64,000 nt of DNA, from the NCBI RefSeq assembly GCF_949987515.2, contig NC_082696.1, positions 64,736,447 to 64,800,446 on the forward strand. Direction: 5' to 3'. Below the pieces are notes generated by a model. It worked only from the letters and a program-made list of their open reading frames with translations. It did not search any database and was not told where the DNA came from. The DNA comes from Delphinus delphis. Taxonomy: Eukaryota; Chordata; Mammalia; Artiodactyla; Delphinidae. This document shows positions 35,156-47,400 of the stretch, piece by piece. The position numbers and the translations under genes were made by a program. The first letter of the stretch is position 1; every line of letters starts with the position of its first letter.

Positions 35156-35553
35156 CCCTCTAGAGGCAGAGTGTGTTGCTCTACCCCACTGATGTTGGAA
35201 TTGATGGCATATCAATTGTCCCTGGAATGTGGAGGAAGTGAGGATGTGCTAGTTCCAGGCAAAGGCCACAGAAGACATCAAGTATTTTCACTTATCTTTA
35301 TTCACTCTAGTAATTCACTGTGCTAAGAATAAGTCTCGGGTAGCTGCTGGTTCATGAAGTGTAAGAAAGTATGTGGAGCTGACCTATCCCAACTTCAGCC
35401 TGGAGATATGGTGACCAGCAGCCCAAAGCAGGGCTGCATATGTTCACTCTCAGGACTAGGGCTAAGAAAAAGGAGGGCTTATTGTTATAAAGCATGGAGT
35501 TTGGATATTTTTATTATGCAGCAGTATTGCAGCAATAATTGATTAATACAGAT
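35156..35553 (+). mobile_element. MLT1-type LTR (ERVL-MaLR), forward
   Basis: The right end, 'tttggatatttttattatg' then 'cagcaataattgattaata', is the MLT1 3' terminus (usual 'gttttggggtggtttgttatgcagcaatagataactgata'). Leftward, 'gttggaattgatggcatat' and 'agcctggagatatggtgac' fit a diverged MLT1 body. The 5' boundary is uncertain. Confidence 0.6.
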
Positions 35554-35612
35554 AGTGTGTCCACCTTAAGAGAAAGAAAAGGAACAGGATGCTTCTCAGA
35601 AACCATAACTAA

Positions 35613-35961
35613 GGGACTTCCCTGGTTGCGCAGTGGTTAAGAATCCACCTGCCAGTGAAGGGGACACAGGTTCAAGCCCTGGTCCGGGAAGATCCCACAT
35701 GCCTCGGAGCAACTAAGCCCGTGCACCACAACTACTGAGCCCGTGCTCTAGAGCCCGCGAGCCACAACTCCTGAGCCCGCGTGCCACAACTACTGAGCCT
35801 ATGCTCTAGAGCCCGTGCTCCGCAACCAGAGAAGCCACCGCAATGAGAAGCCCGTGCACCGCAACAAAGAGCAGCCCCAGCTCACCGCAACTAGAGAAAG
35901 TCCCCGCGCGGCGACCAAGGCCCAAAGCAGCCAAAAATGAATGAATTAATTAATTAAAAAA
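35613..35961 (+). mobile_element. CHR-type SINE, long multimeric form (~350 bp)
   Basis: It starts 'gggacttccctggttgcgc' with a B box region around 'aggttcaagccctgg'. The body is extended by repeated 'cacaactactgagcccgtg' units (near 35727, 35763 and 35786) and 'gctctagagcccg' units (near 35744 and 35801), ending 'caaagcagccaaaaatga' with a 'attaattaatt' tail. The TSD is agaaaccataactaa (35598-35612) and agaaaccatagctaa (35962-35976). Confidence 0.93.
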
Positions 35962-35976
35962 AAGAAACCATAGCTA

Positions 35977-38900
35977 ATTTAGTGATACATTAATATAAGA
36001 GTAGCCAATCATTTTAATCATGAAAACGATGGCATTTTTCTTTAGGTTCCAATGAATGATCTCTGTGAATAGACCCAAATAAAAGGGACTAATACAGTTT
36101 GACTGAAATGTCTTTCTGAATATAAAATGAAGGCATGAGTTACAGACTTATTTATGAACAAACACGTGAAATTAATTGTGTCTCATTCTCCAGCATCTGT
36201 AATTATAATTTACAATGTCCTTGAAAAATACAAATTAAACAGACATGTTTGATTGGAAAGATCTTTGAAAACTTTGTTTGCCTCATAGCACAATCAATAC
36301 CTAGGGATCAAAAAATGCCCCGTCCCAACCTGGCTAAAAAATGACTTTCTCAAAACTTGTATAACCTCCTAAATTATAACTTTTCACATCTCCTTCAACC
36401 CTTTGATTCTATCTTCTGCACAATACCTAGGCATGACTGAAGGGGATAAACAAACGGAAGATCATTAGGAGAACTCAAACCTTCACAGCTTCTTCTGGGG
36501 AGTTCCCGGATGTTCCTTTCTAACCTTTACTGTGACCTCCTGAGAGAGAGACAGAGACAGAGGGAAAGATTTTTTTGAGAGAATTTGTTCTGTTTTCTCC
36601 TGAAAACCAACTGCAATCGTGTGTACATGCATATCTTTGGGTTCCGTGAAAAAAAAATATTATATCCTTAAACTAAATTTCCCCTTTTGCTTACAAAATA
36701 CTGTCAGCATTTTGAATTGTACTCCTGCTGCTTGAAAATAAGTAATGGAGAAATTAGTTCCAGCAGTGGGGATGGCAATTCACAGCCCGAAAATATGAAC
36801 CTGGAGGAAGTAAGGTTAGATAGGAAGCATCCAGAACTGAGCCCGATCACCTTTATGAGAGAGAACGTATTATTTAAACTCCCCTCTTCAGTTTCTCAGG
36901 AATTAATCCACATGTTCTAGAAGGTTTAGTAGAAAAACATGGCAGAATAGTTGACCATATGTGCATTTTCTATATAAACTGTATCAAAGCTAGTCTTCAT
37001 AAAAACTGAAAGGGAATAACAGAAGGACTATATGTTTCTTAAGAAAAAGCTTTTTCTGCCATAGTCGAAGGTCTAAGCACTGATGAAGTTTAAATGATGT
37101 TTAAATAATAAAAAGCCCGCTGAAGGTCAGCAATCTCAGACTCTGTTGTACTCTAAAGGCAGAGCACCAACTGGGAGGCTGTGCAGAGGCAGATTACCTA
37201 AAATGTGCCCCAAAAGTGACAAAGTTACAATAGGAAGGGCACTGCTCAAAAGTAGACTAGGAAATATTGTCTCCCACTCTGTCTATCCCAGCCTATGGTT
37301 TCCCATCTATGCTCTGAGGCAAGAACCAGTAATGAGAGAGCAAATTGGATGGGAGAATTCATAGACCTGGTTCTAAGAATTAGACATTTTTCAGATGTCA
37401 TTCACTTTTGACCGTGGGCTAGAAAACAGTGATTCCGTTGGCTAATGGAGATGAAATTGAGGGTCAGTCAACTACGGCTTGGAGATAAGCCTCATGCTCA
37501 CTGAATAAAGAGTGGTGATTGACTAAAAACATGGCCATGTTCATGCACAATCATTCCCACTAACAGTAGATGGACTACATGGACAGCAGGAGAAATCCTA
37601 ACACAAAACCATCTCAGAACTGACCTTCAAAAACAATGAGAGAAGAAAATCCTCCCAGCAGACAGAACTGAAGCAGCTAGCTTGATCAACCCAACTGCTA
37701 CCAAACTTAGAGTTTGGTAGCAGGCAGAAATCTCTTGACAGTCTCCGCAACACTTTCACATAACCGGGAGGTGAGCTGAAGGAATGACAGCATGATAGAT
37801 AGCTCCAAGGGTTAAGAGATGTAGAATAATCCATGAGGGTACGTTACTTATCCAGGAAACCCACAGTTTTCAGGAAGACTCTGTTCCATTCTAAAAGCTA
37901 GAGTGTTTCCCCCAAACTCCGAATGCTAAACATTCCCCAAATTCCAAATGCTTCAAGAGATATACTCATATTAGAGTTTTGTGGTGATATTATATTTGAT
38001 ACAAACCAGATCTAACCTTTTTCTGAATATTACAAAATGTCAGTGTTTTCACATTATTAGTCGTCATTTACCACAGCTTTCTTCATTGATCCTCCCCAGT
38101 GAACCTGAGGTCCTGATGCTGACAGAGGTGCAGCTGTGGTTATCCTGGAAAGGAAGTGAGCTTGTTGATGGCAGATAACATCTCATTAGATCGTGGAAGG
38201 ACTTCCCGGGGAAAAAGTCAGTAAGAAAGCAAGAAACACAGAGCTTTATAAAGATCAACTATGGGTGATATAGAATTGAGAAATTCCACCTATAGGTAAA
38301 TTTGTAATAGAACTATTACCCAAAGACAAAGTATCCTAAGGGACTGTGTAATACAGGGAAGAGCAGAGGATCTATAATACAACATATGGGATTTTCATTA
38401 GAAAAGTTCGTCAGAGAGAGCCAAAAGGAGAAATGGCACTAGGAGAGCGGGGTGAGATTAATTACACAGCAGAACAAAGGCACGATCCTCTCACGGTTTT
38501 TACAGACAATTATTCCTAGTGAGGCCTGAGATCTAACTTCTTCCAGGCAGGTACTTATTCTAGAAGTGAAGTACTAAACATTTTACTAAGGCAAATCTTT
38601 CATGATGTCTTCCTCTGTTTCCTTTTGCAGGTGTACACAGTTTGAAGGGCATAAATGCACCTGCAGCCAGGGGAGATGGAGGAAAATAATGGCTGTACGT
38701 GGTATAAGCCTTGCTGATTTCAGAAGAATTGGGCCCATTCTGTGTGTCACAGAACTACAGGGATTCTGGTAGGAGATTTACACGGCCTCATAAGAACTTA
38801 ATAGTCATCAAAGAGGTTTTCCTTCTTCTGCTAAAAGAGAAAAAGTAGGGGGCTGAGAGGACAGGGGAAATCTTTCACCTGAGTGTGAGAGGGGACCAGT

Positions 38901-39325
38901 TTCCCATTAGCAGGCTAGACCTGCGTCCAGCTCATTAACCGTGAATGCTTTGTTCCTTCACAGAATGTTGTGCAGCCCTGATAAGCTTGGCTTTGAGTGC
39001 CTCCCGGAGGAGGGCAGACTCAGTGTTGGGAACACAGCAGGCTAAGCCTGTGTTCCAAGGAGAGTGTACAGTTGCTAATAAAGTGTTTGGATTTTTCTTT
39101 TCGTCTTTTCAGGTGCAGAAAGCTCTGGTGGCACTAATGTGCTGCCTGAATATTTTGATCTCTGTCTAAATCTATGCAGTTTTTTGTGCATCTAAAAATA
39201 GGTCTTCAAGAGAATGTATTCCTTAACATGTATTCAGAGAAAGTAGAAGGAAGAGGAGGGCATTTTATCAAAAAACTTAGAAGTAAGTGAACCTGCAATG
39301 ACCTTATGCCCAAAAGATATAGAAT
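35977..39325. other. Long non-coding stretch, unassigned
   Basis: No gene or repeat family was recognised over more than 3 kb. A GA-rich patch lies at about 36541-36566. Splice-acceptor-like pyrimidine tracts ending in CAG occur at 38610-38630 and 39090-39112, but the sequence downstream is not convincingly coding. Confidence 0.5.
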
Positions 39326-39650
39326 CATAGGATTTAAAAGCATTGAATAAGACCTCAAGAGTCCAACCTCGCATCTTATTCAAGTCACCGTCTCAGGAGC
39401 TAGCCTCCTCCTGAACATATCCAGTGAGAAAGGAGGGCCCACCTCCCAAGACAGCCTCTTGATTTTTGGCCATTCCTAATTATTCCATCATCTAACCGCT
39501 GGTCTCAATTCTGCCATCAGTGGCCTGTTAACACAAGTCTGATTCCTCAGCCATATTTGTTTATCAAATTTTGGAAAACACCATGTCCTCTGTGAACTTT
39601 TCTTCAAACTAAATAATCCTAATTTTTTGGCACATCTTATATGGTTTTAA
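39326..39650 (-). mobile_element. Probable CR1/L3-type LINE 3' end, reversed
   Basis: Landmarks follow the reversed CR1/L3 3' end: 'agaatcataggatttaaaa', 'aagagtccaacctcgcatc', 'ctcctcctgaacatatcca', 'cccacctcccaagacagcc', 'cgctggtctcaattctgcc' and 'caagtctgattcctcagcc'. In better-preserved copies these read roughly 'cttgaacacctccagtg ... ctacctcccaaggcagcc ... ggtcctagttctgccc'. This is one of the oldest repeats in the window. Confidence 0.55.
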
Positions 39651-40375
39651 GTCTTAAAAACTTCGTGCTAGCATATTATTTAGGATTAGTTAGCACGTTA
39701 GCGCTTTAGTCAGTTGCAAGTGACTGAAATCCAGTGGAAACTAGTTAGGCAAAGAGTGAAATGTATTACAGAAGCACTGGGATGTTTCACAAAATCCAAC
39801 AATTTTGAATCAGTTACCTTCTGGATACTCTTTTGACAGTAAAGATTCTTTAAGATGTGATGAAAATGGCCTCAGTGATGTCTGACCAGTTCAAATTTAA
39901 GTCTATCTCTTATGTCCTCTTTTCTAACCTGTATCTGTTTACTAATGCAGCAGTTCTCAGCTCAGCCACTGAGATGTAGAGGGTGCTTCCCGTGGAGAGG
40001 CAGGTGTTCTCTCATCGCCTGGGTGTTCTGCTGGCATTACTGAGTGGGGGCCATGGATACTACCTCTCTTGTCAAACACAGACTGCTCTGTACTATGAAA
40101 AATTATCTTGCCCAAAATGCTGACGGCAGGCCCACTGAGAAATACTGTTAATGTAGTCAGTCTTTGGAAACCACATCATCATTTCACATGAAATTTCACT
40201 AAGTCAAATCTCTTTATCTTATAAATTTTGCACTTGAATTGTTTTAATCAAAGTGCAGGTCTCATATTGATTTTAATTTACATCACTCTTGTTATTGTTC
40301 ACCATGTGTTCCAAGCTACTATTTATTACATTTTTAAATTTTTAATCTTGAGTTAAGTCCTAGGAGAGGCACTGG
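39651..40375. other. Non-coding DNA, nothing recognised
   Basis: No gene or confident repeat was assigned. Confidence 0.5.
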
Positions 40376-40620
40376 AAATTACTGGCTACATCATGGGCTA
40401 AATCACATAGATATAGGTTTAAGTACTGACTCTACTACATTTAAGATGAATGACCAAAGATAGCCTAACCTCTCAAATCATACCTCTGTCAAGTGAAGAG
40501 CTAATGGTTAGCTCATCATTTGGTTGTGAAAATAAAACAAGAGAGCCTAGGATAAAATTTTCAATGCACTGTGGTCATTACACTGGTAGTAATTATTATG
40601 ATTATTCACAAATTTCATGT
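40376..40620 (+). repeat. Probable MIR SINE, forward
   Basis: 'ataggtttaagtactgact', 'ctactacatttaagatgaa', 'gcctaacctctcaaatcat' and 'tttggttgtgaaaataaaa' follow MIR order (usual 'gggttcgaatcccggctc ... tgtgaccttgggcaag ... taacctctctgtgcctc ... gttgtgaggattaaa'). Confidence 0.55.
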
Positions 40621-42000
40621 AAATGCCTTACACTCACCATGTTATTGACACAAATGCTATCATATACCTGAACTCTGTCCTCCTCTCAGGAGGCCTCCAC
40701 GTAGAATGATCTTTTTTCCATTGATCACCATCCCCAGAAGACTTGCTTAACATAAGAGGCAGCTGTTATGTTGTCAATTATTTTTAGCATCTTAGGTCAT
40801 AACATGTGTCTGTTTCTTGAGCTTCAGTTCCATCTAAATCATGCCATGGCATTTCTAGTCTCAAAATAATTCTGTAACTAGAGAAGGAACAAAATCTGTT
40901 TCAAGTAACCCAGGATTCACTATTTTTCCAATGAAAACTAATCAGGAGAGTAGAGTTGCAAGTTAAAAAAAAAATTATTCTGTTCCAGCAGATATTTTAA
41001 AGTAGTCACAAAAATCCTAAAATTTGGCATAATTATCCACTCTTCAAATGCAATCTTCAAATGCAATCATTTACATTCCCACATCAAAGTTTATTGACTA
41101 GGCAATTATCTGTGGATCCAAATAAATGATTAATTTCACCAAGCCCTGAGGCAACACAGATCATTGCTAGAGCACATGGTTCTCCTTTAACTTAGGATCT
41201 AAATGAAAGAGACATATGTTAAATATGATTTTTGGGGGGGGGGGACAAAAGAAGAGACCTGTAAATGTTGCTCATATTTAAGGAAAAATTAAAGGAAGAA
41301 AATGTTTAAAGGTCCAAGTGTATCTCTCTGTCCTGACTTGGCATCTTAGAACCAATCAGAGACCTTAATTTGGAAAAGCCATATGAATATAGGCTAGTGA
41401 CAGGTTCCTTAACCCTCTCATGGATACAAACGCTGGGTGTGTGCAGCAATTATCACATCTTTAAGGAATGCCCCATTTGGGTCATATAGGAATAAGTGCT
41501 CTTTCCTGTGTCCTGAGAACATGGTATTACAGCAGTGCTCCATGTAAATATTGCTTATTAGCCTAGGTGAGGGTATGGTCTGGAACAGAGTGGAGGCTGT
41601 GGGAGCAGCCTGTCCCGCCACATTGCATATGGGTACACAGGCATGGTGTCCCAATAGGGAGGCACTGACAGCAGCCCGGACCCTGCGTCTGTCTAGAAAA
41701 ATGCACTCCCAAGAGCTATGAGTGCCCTCAGGTAATTCCATCACCTGCTCCTATCCATGGTAGTGTTACCCTCATCATTTAAATTTTGCAGGAAGCCACC
41801 AAACGGTACACATTGAAAATTTCCCTTGGGCTGGGATCCTGGGTTACAAAATCCAAAGAGTCACAGTTGCCCATGAGTTAGTGGAAAATTAAAGAGTTTA
41901 GAGTTTTCCATAATAAAAAGTATATGCTCTACCTCTGAGCCGCATCAATGAATTCTTTCTGATATGTATATTATTTTTTACATGTATAAAAATGTGTGGA
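40621..42000. other. Non-coding DNA with an 11-G homopolymer
   Basis: An unbroken run of 11 G lies at 41234-41244 and a 14-bp doublet around 'tcttcaaatgcaa' at 41041-41068. The minus-strand 108-codon frame (41418-41744) was examined and has no recognisable domain. Confidence 0.5.
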
Positions 42001-42300
42001 GAGTGATATAGGATTAGAGCTGAAAGGGATGTTTTAAAAGTCAACTTAGTTGTAGTTCACTTTTGTCAGATCCATATTCAATTAATAATTATTGAGAGGC
42101 TATTGAGGGTCTATTTCTAAGCACTCTTGCTGCATTTGATTCTCCCCACAAATCTATGATACAGATTGTTTTAATCTTTATTTAATGGACAAAATAGAAA
42201 AAAAAGGAAAAAAAATAAAACTGCTCAGGACAGCAAAGGAATGTACTTTGCCCAAGATCACAGAGTAATATTTCTAGAGTAGTTATTTTAACAGTCACAT
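42001..42300 (-). repeat. MIR SINE, reversed
   Basis: 'aataattattgagaggcta' and 'ttctaagcactcttgctgc' lead to 'tctccccacaaatctatga', then 'tactttgcccaagatcaca' and 'gagtaatat', in reverse-MIR order. An A-rich expansion at 42187-42220 interrupts the middle. Confidence 0.6.
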
Positions 42301-42559
42301 GCTACATGATATTAAATATGTGTATATACACATATATTTTTGTACTTACATGTACAAATAAAAGTAATTTCACTTGATGTTTTAAAACTTAGCTTTAAAA
42401 TGTTATATATGTATATATATGCATATATAGTAAAATTCTATCTGTATATATTATGTGCATATGATATTAACAGTATTTGAGATACTAATTATAGTAATAA
42501 CTGAATATAGTGTCTTCAAGTTTTCAGAGTATTTACACATGTATTATAGTAAATGCCAA
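42301..42559. repeat. AT-rich low-complexity stretch
   Basis: Dense TA/CATA dinucleotide runs (for example 'atatatgtatatatatgca') with no family identity. Confidence 0.7.
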
Positions 42560-42790
42560 CAAAAATAGTACTATTGTTAATAATGACTTTTTATTGGCAA
42601 AAATTTTGCTAGGTACTTGGGCATATGTAAGTGAATCAAAGCAGATTTTATCTTCACATTTTGCAGATGAAGAAATGAGGAATGTGAGACCTAAAATAAC
42701 TTTTCCAAGATGTTAGGGCAAAAAAGCATCAGGACTAGGCAGGACTTAAATCCAAATTTTCTGCTTCTAAAGCTCGTGTGCACTGGAATA
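42560..42790 (-). repeat. MIR SINE, reversed
   Basis: 'ttttgcagatgaagaaatg' and 'aggaatgtgagacctaaaa', then 'taacttttccaagatgtta', 'aggacttaaatccaaattt' and 'tctgcttctaaagctcgtg' match the reversed MIR core and 5' end (usual 'cagatgaggaaactgagg ... gatttgaacccaggcagtc'). Confidence 0.62.
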
Positions 42791-43229
42791 TATGTGTGAG
42801 TAGAAATTTGACGTGTTATGGACCTTCTATATTTGATCACCTTATATTTGATCACCTTTTTCAACCACCAGAAAATGTATCAGAAATTATTATAAGCCTG
42901 AAAAATAGCTGTCCAACTGAAATGTTGTAGAAGACGTTTAAAACTCAACAATGGCACAGGCCCTAGAAATTTCAGTTTCTTCTGCACAGACTAGTCACAA
43001 ACTTTCTGTTCAGGACTGGAAGCTGTAACATTCGAAGTCAGGTTAACTATCTGCATGGGAAGCCAACCCAGAACCTTGTATCCTTCCCATGTCACCTCCA
43101 CACAAAAGGTTAGGAATGCAGTATTTTTGTATATCGTTTCTTTTATAACATTAAATCACAAATTATTGCACAAACAAGTAACCGAAAGCATAACATGTTC
43201 TAGTTTAGATTTAGAATACTTCTTTATGT

Positions 43230-43312
43230 CTATGAGTCTGTTTCTGTACTGCAGAAATTAACACAACATTGTAAATCAACTATACTTCAATAAAATTTAA
43301 CAAAATTAAAAA
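43230..43312 (+). mobile_element. L1 3' terminal fragment
   Basis: 'acattgtaaatcaactata' and 'cttcaataaaatttaacaa' are the last bases of an L1 3' UTR, followed by an A-rich tail. Only about 80 bp remain. A 16-bp tandem doublet 'tatatttgatcacctt' lies upstream at about 42828-42858. Confidence 0.78.
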
Positions 43313-44220
43313 AATAGAAGACTTCAATATATAAACATCAGAATGTAAGTACTAACGAAGGTGGGTTGCATTCACCTTTTATTGGCTGACAAAAACGTGA
43401 GGTGCTCTAATACTGAAAAAACGACTTGAGCTCCATCTTTGTTTCAGTAGAATTGGATATCTCCCTAACAAGGTCAAGTAACTGATTGAATCATGGCATA
43501 ATCATTGCAAAATTAAAAGTTGATTAACAAAACATCTATCACACGAGAAGTCACATGCATCGCATTCATGTTCTGCATTGAGCTGTTTTCACAGACAGGT
43601 TATTTGAACAAAGATTTTAGAGGAGCATTCTAACATCAAGGAAGGAAAAACAACATTTAGATAAATACCTGACCTGTCCTGGCATGTAAATTAAGCAGGA
43701 ATAGAATAGTTGCACAGAATGTAATCTGGCTATGGTCTAGTTGGAACTGCATCTGTATTTTGATGACAAATTCAGAGGGAGAGAAGACAGAGTAACTGCA
43801 AGCTTGGCTTTTCTTTGCTGTGCGCTAGGATGCCTGACTTCTGCAGTGGTGGTAGGGTTTTATATTTTCCAGAGTGAGATCTTTTTAAAAATACCGTTAT
43901 GCAGGCAATTAAGATTAAAGTCAAATTCCCCTTCACACTCCCTAGTAACATGCTTCTGTATCCAAAAGATAAGAAGTTGAGAAATGGCTCAGTGGCACAG
44001 GCCAGTGGGCCTGGAATCCAGGACTCTGTTTCCGACAGAGATGGCAAAGAGTTTTATAGGGGATTGCATGGCTACCCTCCATGACATTAGCCTGAAGAAG
44101 CAGGAGACGGATATTAAGAACACGTGATGCCCTTTACTCATCTGTTATGAGTCTGACATCTAAGGATTTATCAAAATCGTTTGTGAACTTCTACATTTTT
44201 TTGGCCTCTGATGTCTTTGT
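43313..44220. other. Non-coding DNA, nothing recognised
   Basis: Overlapping 79-91 codon frames on opposite strands (43741-44047) have no domain. No repeat was assigned. Confidence 0.5.
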
Positions 44221-44440
44221 TGTGTTAGGCAGCCTTGGACCAGCAGTCAGAACATCCTTTGTTTCAGTCCAAACTCCTTCACCTACTAGTTGAACGAATG
44301 GCAAATCTTTTTACTTCTCACAGCCTCATTTTTTTTTATCTGCAGAAAAGCAATAACTACTGTCCTGCCTATATCATCAAATTTCAGTTATTCTAAAGAA
44401 AGGACAAATGAGAAAACCTGAACATGCAATGATCCCAATG
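44221..44440 (+). repeat. MIR SINE, forward
   Basis: 'ttcagtccaaactccttca', 'cctactagttgaacgaatg', 'gcaaatctttttacttctc', 'acagcctcatttttttt' and 'atctgcagaaaagcaataa' follow the MIR plus-strand order. Confidence 0.6.
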
Positions 44441-47400
44441 TAATAGTAACGTTCTAATTACCTTACAGAATCCAGAGGCTTGTCCCCAGAGGATAGCTGC
44501 TGACTACTTGGAAGAGATTTTCTGCATCTAAAATTTGGAGCTCTCACTAGGCTGCCCATCTTTCAGATCATTAAGAATGCAAAGTAACAGCAGCACAGTG
44601 TTTATTCTTGAAATAGACAATTGTTAATTTATCTCACCCAGGGAAGTACCCTTTCATCCTTGCCTTTAGTTTCTAAAATCAAAAATAATTTGTTCAAAAA
44701 CAATTATTAAATACTATGTCCACAGGCTGCTCTTCTGATAAGTAATTTTTCTATTGTTTTATGTACCTATCCACACTGCTATTTTTAAAAATAGAACTCA
44801 TTTTTTAAAAATATTAACAAACTGTTTCTTCCCTCACATGTTTATTTCCCCTCAAAAAAATTCCAGTAACTGAGTAAACAATAATAGATCCTCCCAGAAA
44901 CCCTGTTGCTTTTCTACAAAGAGAAGATAAGAACTTTGCTGTAAAAAAAGAAATCTGAGAAAGGAACAAGTCAGTTTGTGAGAAAGGAGGGTTAAGGAAG
45001 TAGAAGTATCCCCTCAAAGAGGAATACGTGATTTGATCAATGTCCAAAAGATTCACAGTGATTCAGGTCATTCAACAAATTTTCAGAAATTCAGATATAT
45101 TGAACTAGTCAACAAGTATTTTTGCCTTCCCCAAAGCATTCCCAATTTGTAATTTTCTATCAGTTATCCACACTTTGCCATTTCTGACATGTACTGATCT
45201 TTCCATATTGATATGTTCTTTACTAGATTTACAATTTTGCTAATACAGCTGTCAGGAGAGCGTTGTTGTCAGATGTGAGGATGGGAGAGGTCAGCAGTTT
45301 CAGTAACATCGTTTTTTTAGTAAGATCATGAATTTATAAAGATGGTACAGAACCGTAGCCAACTCTCCCAGATAATTTAAACTGGGATATGTGATAGGAG
45401 ACAGTGGAACATTGCAAATAATACATCCCAAAGAGCTCAAAGAGAAGATTTTTTAAAAAGGAGGAAATTAACAGATTCCTAGAATGATGACGCCTTTTCT
45501 CCTTCAAAAAGTTAGCTCATTTTGAAAGAATAACTCCAGAAATTCCCTTTGTTCATCTTTACCTTTAGCAAGACCACTACTCTTTTACAAGTCAAGTGCA
45601 GTATTTTGCCTCTAGTGATTTACTCTGTAACTCCACTTTGCTAATGACCATTTCTCTCCACTTCCATTGAAACATTTATGATGTAAACTCAGGAAGATAA
45701 CAGCTGAATTCCTTAGAAACCTACACAGTACCTACCGTCTTTGAAGTTCCATTCTATTAAGCTATCTTGTGTGATGGGTGCATAGAAGATATCTAAGACA
45801 ATTAGACTTAAAACCTGCTAACTGCTTTTTCTCCTCTTATAATCATTCTCCAAGTAGCATTTGGCATCATCATCTCAGTTCCTTCATTCATTTTAAGACC
45901 AAGTCCCAAAAACATTATTTGTTTGTAATTGTTCTGCCCAGTGTTTAAAATATCTGTAATTGTTTTACACTTGAATCAAATTTATTAACAGACATATGGT
46001 TATAGCAGAGAAAACACTCCAGCTGGTGAAACCCTAAGCTAAGCCCACAATAGTTTGATCATTTGCAAATCATTGTCACTTGAAAGTTTTCTTAGTGCAG
46101 CTTAGTTATGACTCAACACAGTCCAGAGCACAATGCACTTCCTGGGAAAAGAGATTGCGAGCTCTCAGTACAAACAGGGCGAGCTTTGTTACGTGTGTAC
46201 ATCTCTCCTGCCCAGCTAAACATCTGCTAATAAATGTGTTTCCAGTCTCAATGATAGCTTTTGCCTTCATTATTCAAACCTGGCACAAAATTTACGTCAA
46301 CTGAGAATTCATGTTATTTACTTATTGTTAACTATTACGATCCCATTAAAATTTTAGCCTAGAATGCCCTCTGGAAAATTAGAAATGTTTTTAAAAATAA
46401 ATGCACAAATAAGACAGAGAGACAGTTTGCCTTTTTTTTCCCCAGAAGCTCTTGACAGGTGGTCACCTTGAAATTATGCTGCAATAATACAGCCGATTTA
46501 AAAAAAATAATCTTGATACAGAAGGTAATCAAGAGCTCTTGGGAGCCCCCTCTGCATTTTTCCAAGCAATCTTTTCTGCAGTTTAAATGTGTTCATACAA
46601 ATCCTAAATGACATAGAAAGCAATTTTTCCCTTCAAACGATGGAGATCAGTCATAGCATTATAATTAAATGTCACAGACTGGCAAATAATTATCTTACTT
46701 AAATGGTTAATATAGGAAAACCCATTAACTATCAGTCCTGAATATTTAAGCATGATACTAGTGACTCTACTGATATAATTAAACTTAAAAGCAGATTTTG
46801 TTTACCTGACCCCACCTGTCACTGACAAATCAAGTTCGAGAATTGGTATTTAACTAGAGATCACCAAGTACAATGAATTTAACTCCACTCCAACCCTCCC
46901 CTACTTAGACTGAGTCTTCAAATCTAAAAACCTTACAGTCTCTACTTGCCAAAAAGAGCATCAGGGTCAACTTTTTCCATGTGAGTGACCTAGTAAATGT
47001 ATGATTAGTAACAGCCTCCTTGCCATGGTCTTTCGTTTCTAGCTGTTTCCTACTGCCTTGGCAGATTCTTGGAATTTAACACAGGACCTGTTCACCTCTT
47101 GCAAGGGATAAGGGCTAAACTAAGCTCCTAACTCACTCCTGGCAAAAATGTACACAGTTCCTGTCATTCAGAATGTTACTTAATTCTGGAAACCTGCTGA
47201 AAAATCCAGTAATTGTGATGCAATGTGGTACCACACTGTCAAATCCCTCTCTCAGCATCCTTTCCCCCTTTGTTATATTGGAGACCATTATCATCCAACT
47301 CTCTTGCTCAGGGTGGTTGCTTTACTCCCCAAGAGCATACACTTCTAGAAAGAAAGAAGGAGCTTGAGAGCATATCCCTAAAGTCTTGTTCATAACCATT

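Noticed and set aside
38600..39175. Two splice-acceptor-like pyrimidine tracts ending in CAG (38610-38630 and 39090-39112) with short open frames
   Set aside because: No matching donor with coding potential on either side and no protein similarity. Such tracts are common by chance.
41418..41744. 108-codon minus-strand frame with mixed composition
   Set aside because: No recognisable domain or upstream promoter or splice context. Single isolated frame.
43990..44050. tRNA-like box A text ('tggctcagtggcacaggcc')
   Set aside because: No B box at tRNA spacing and no cloverleaf could be drawn.
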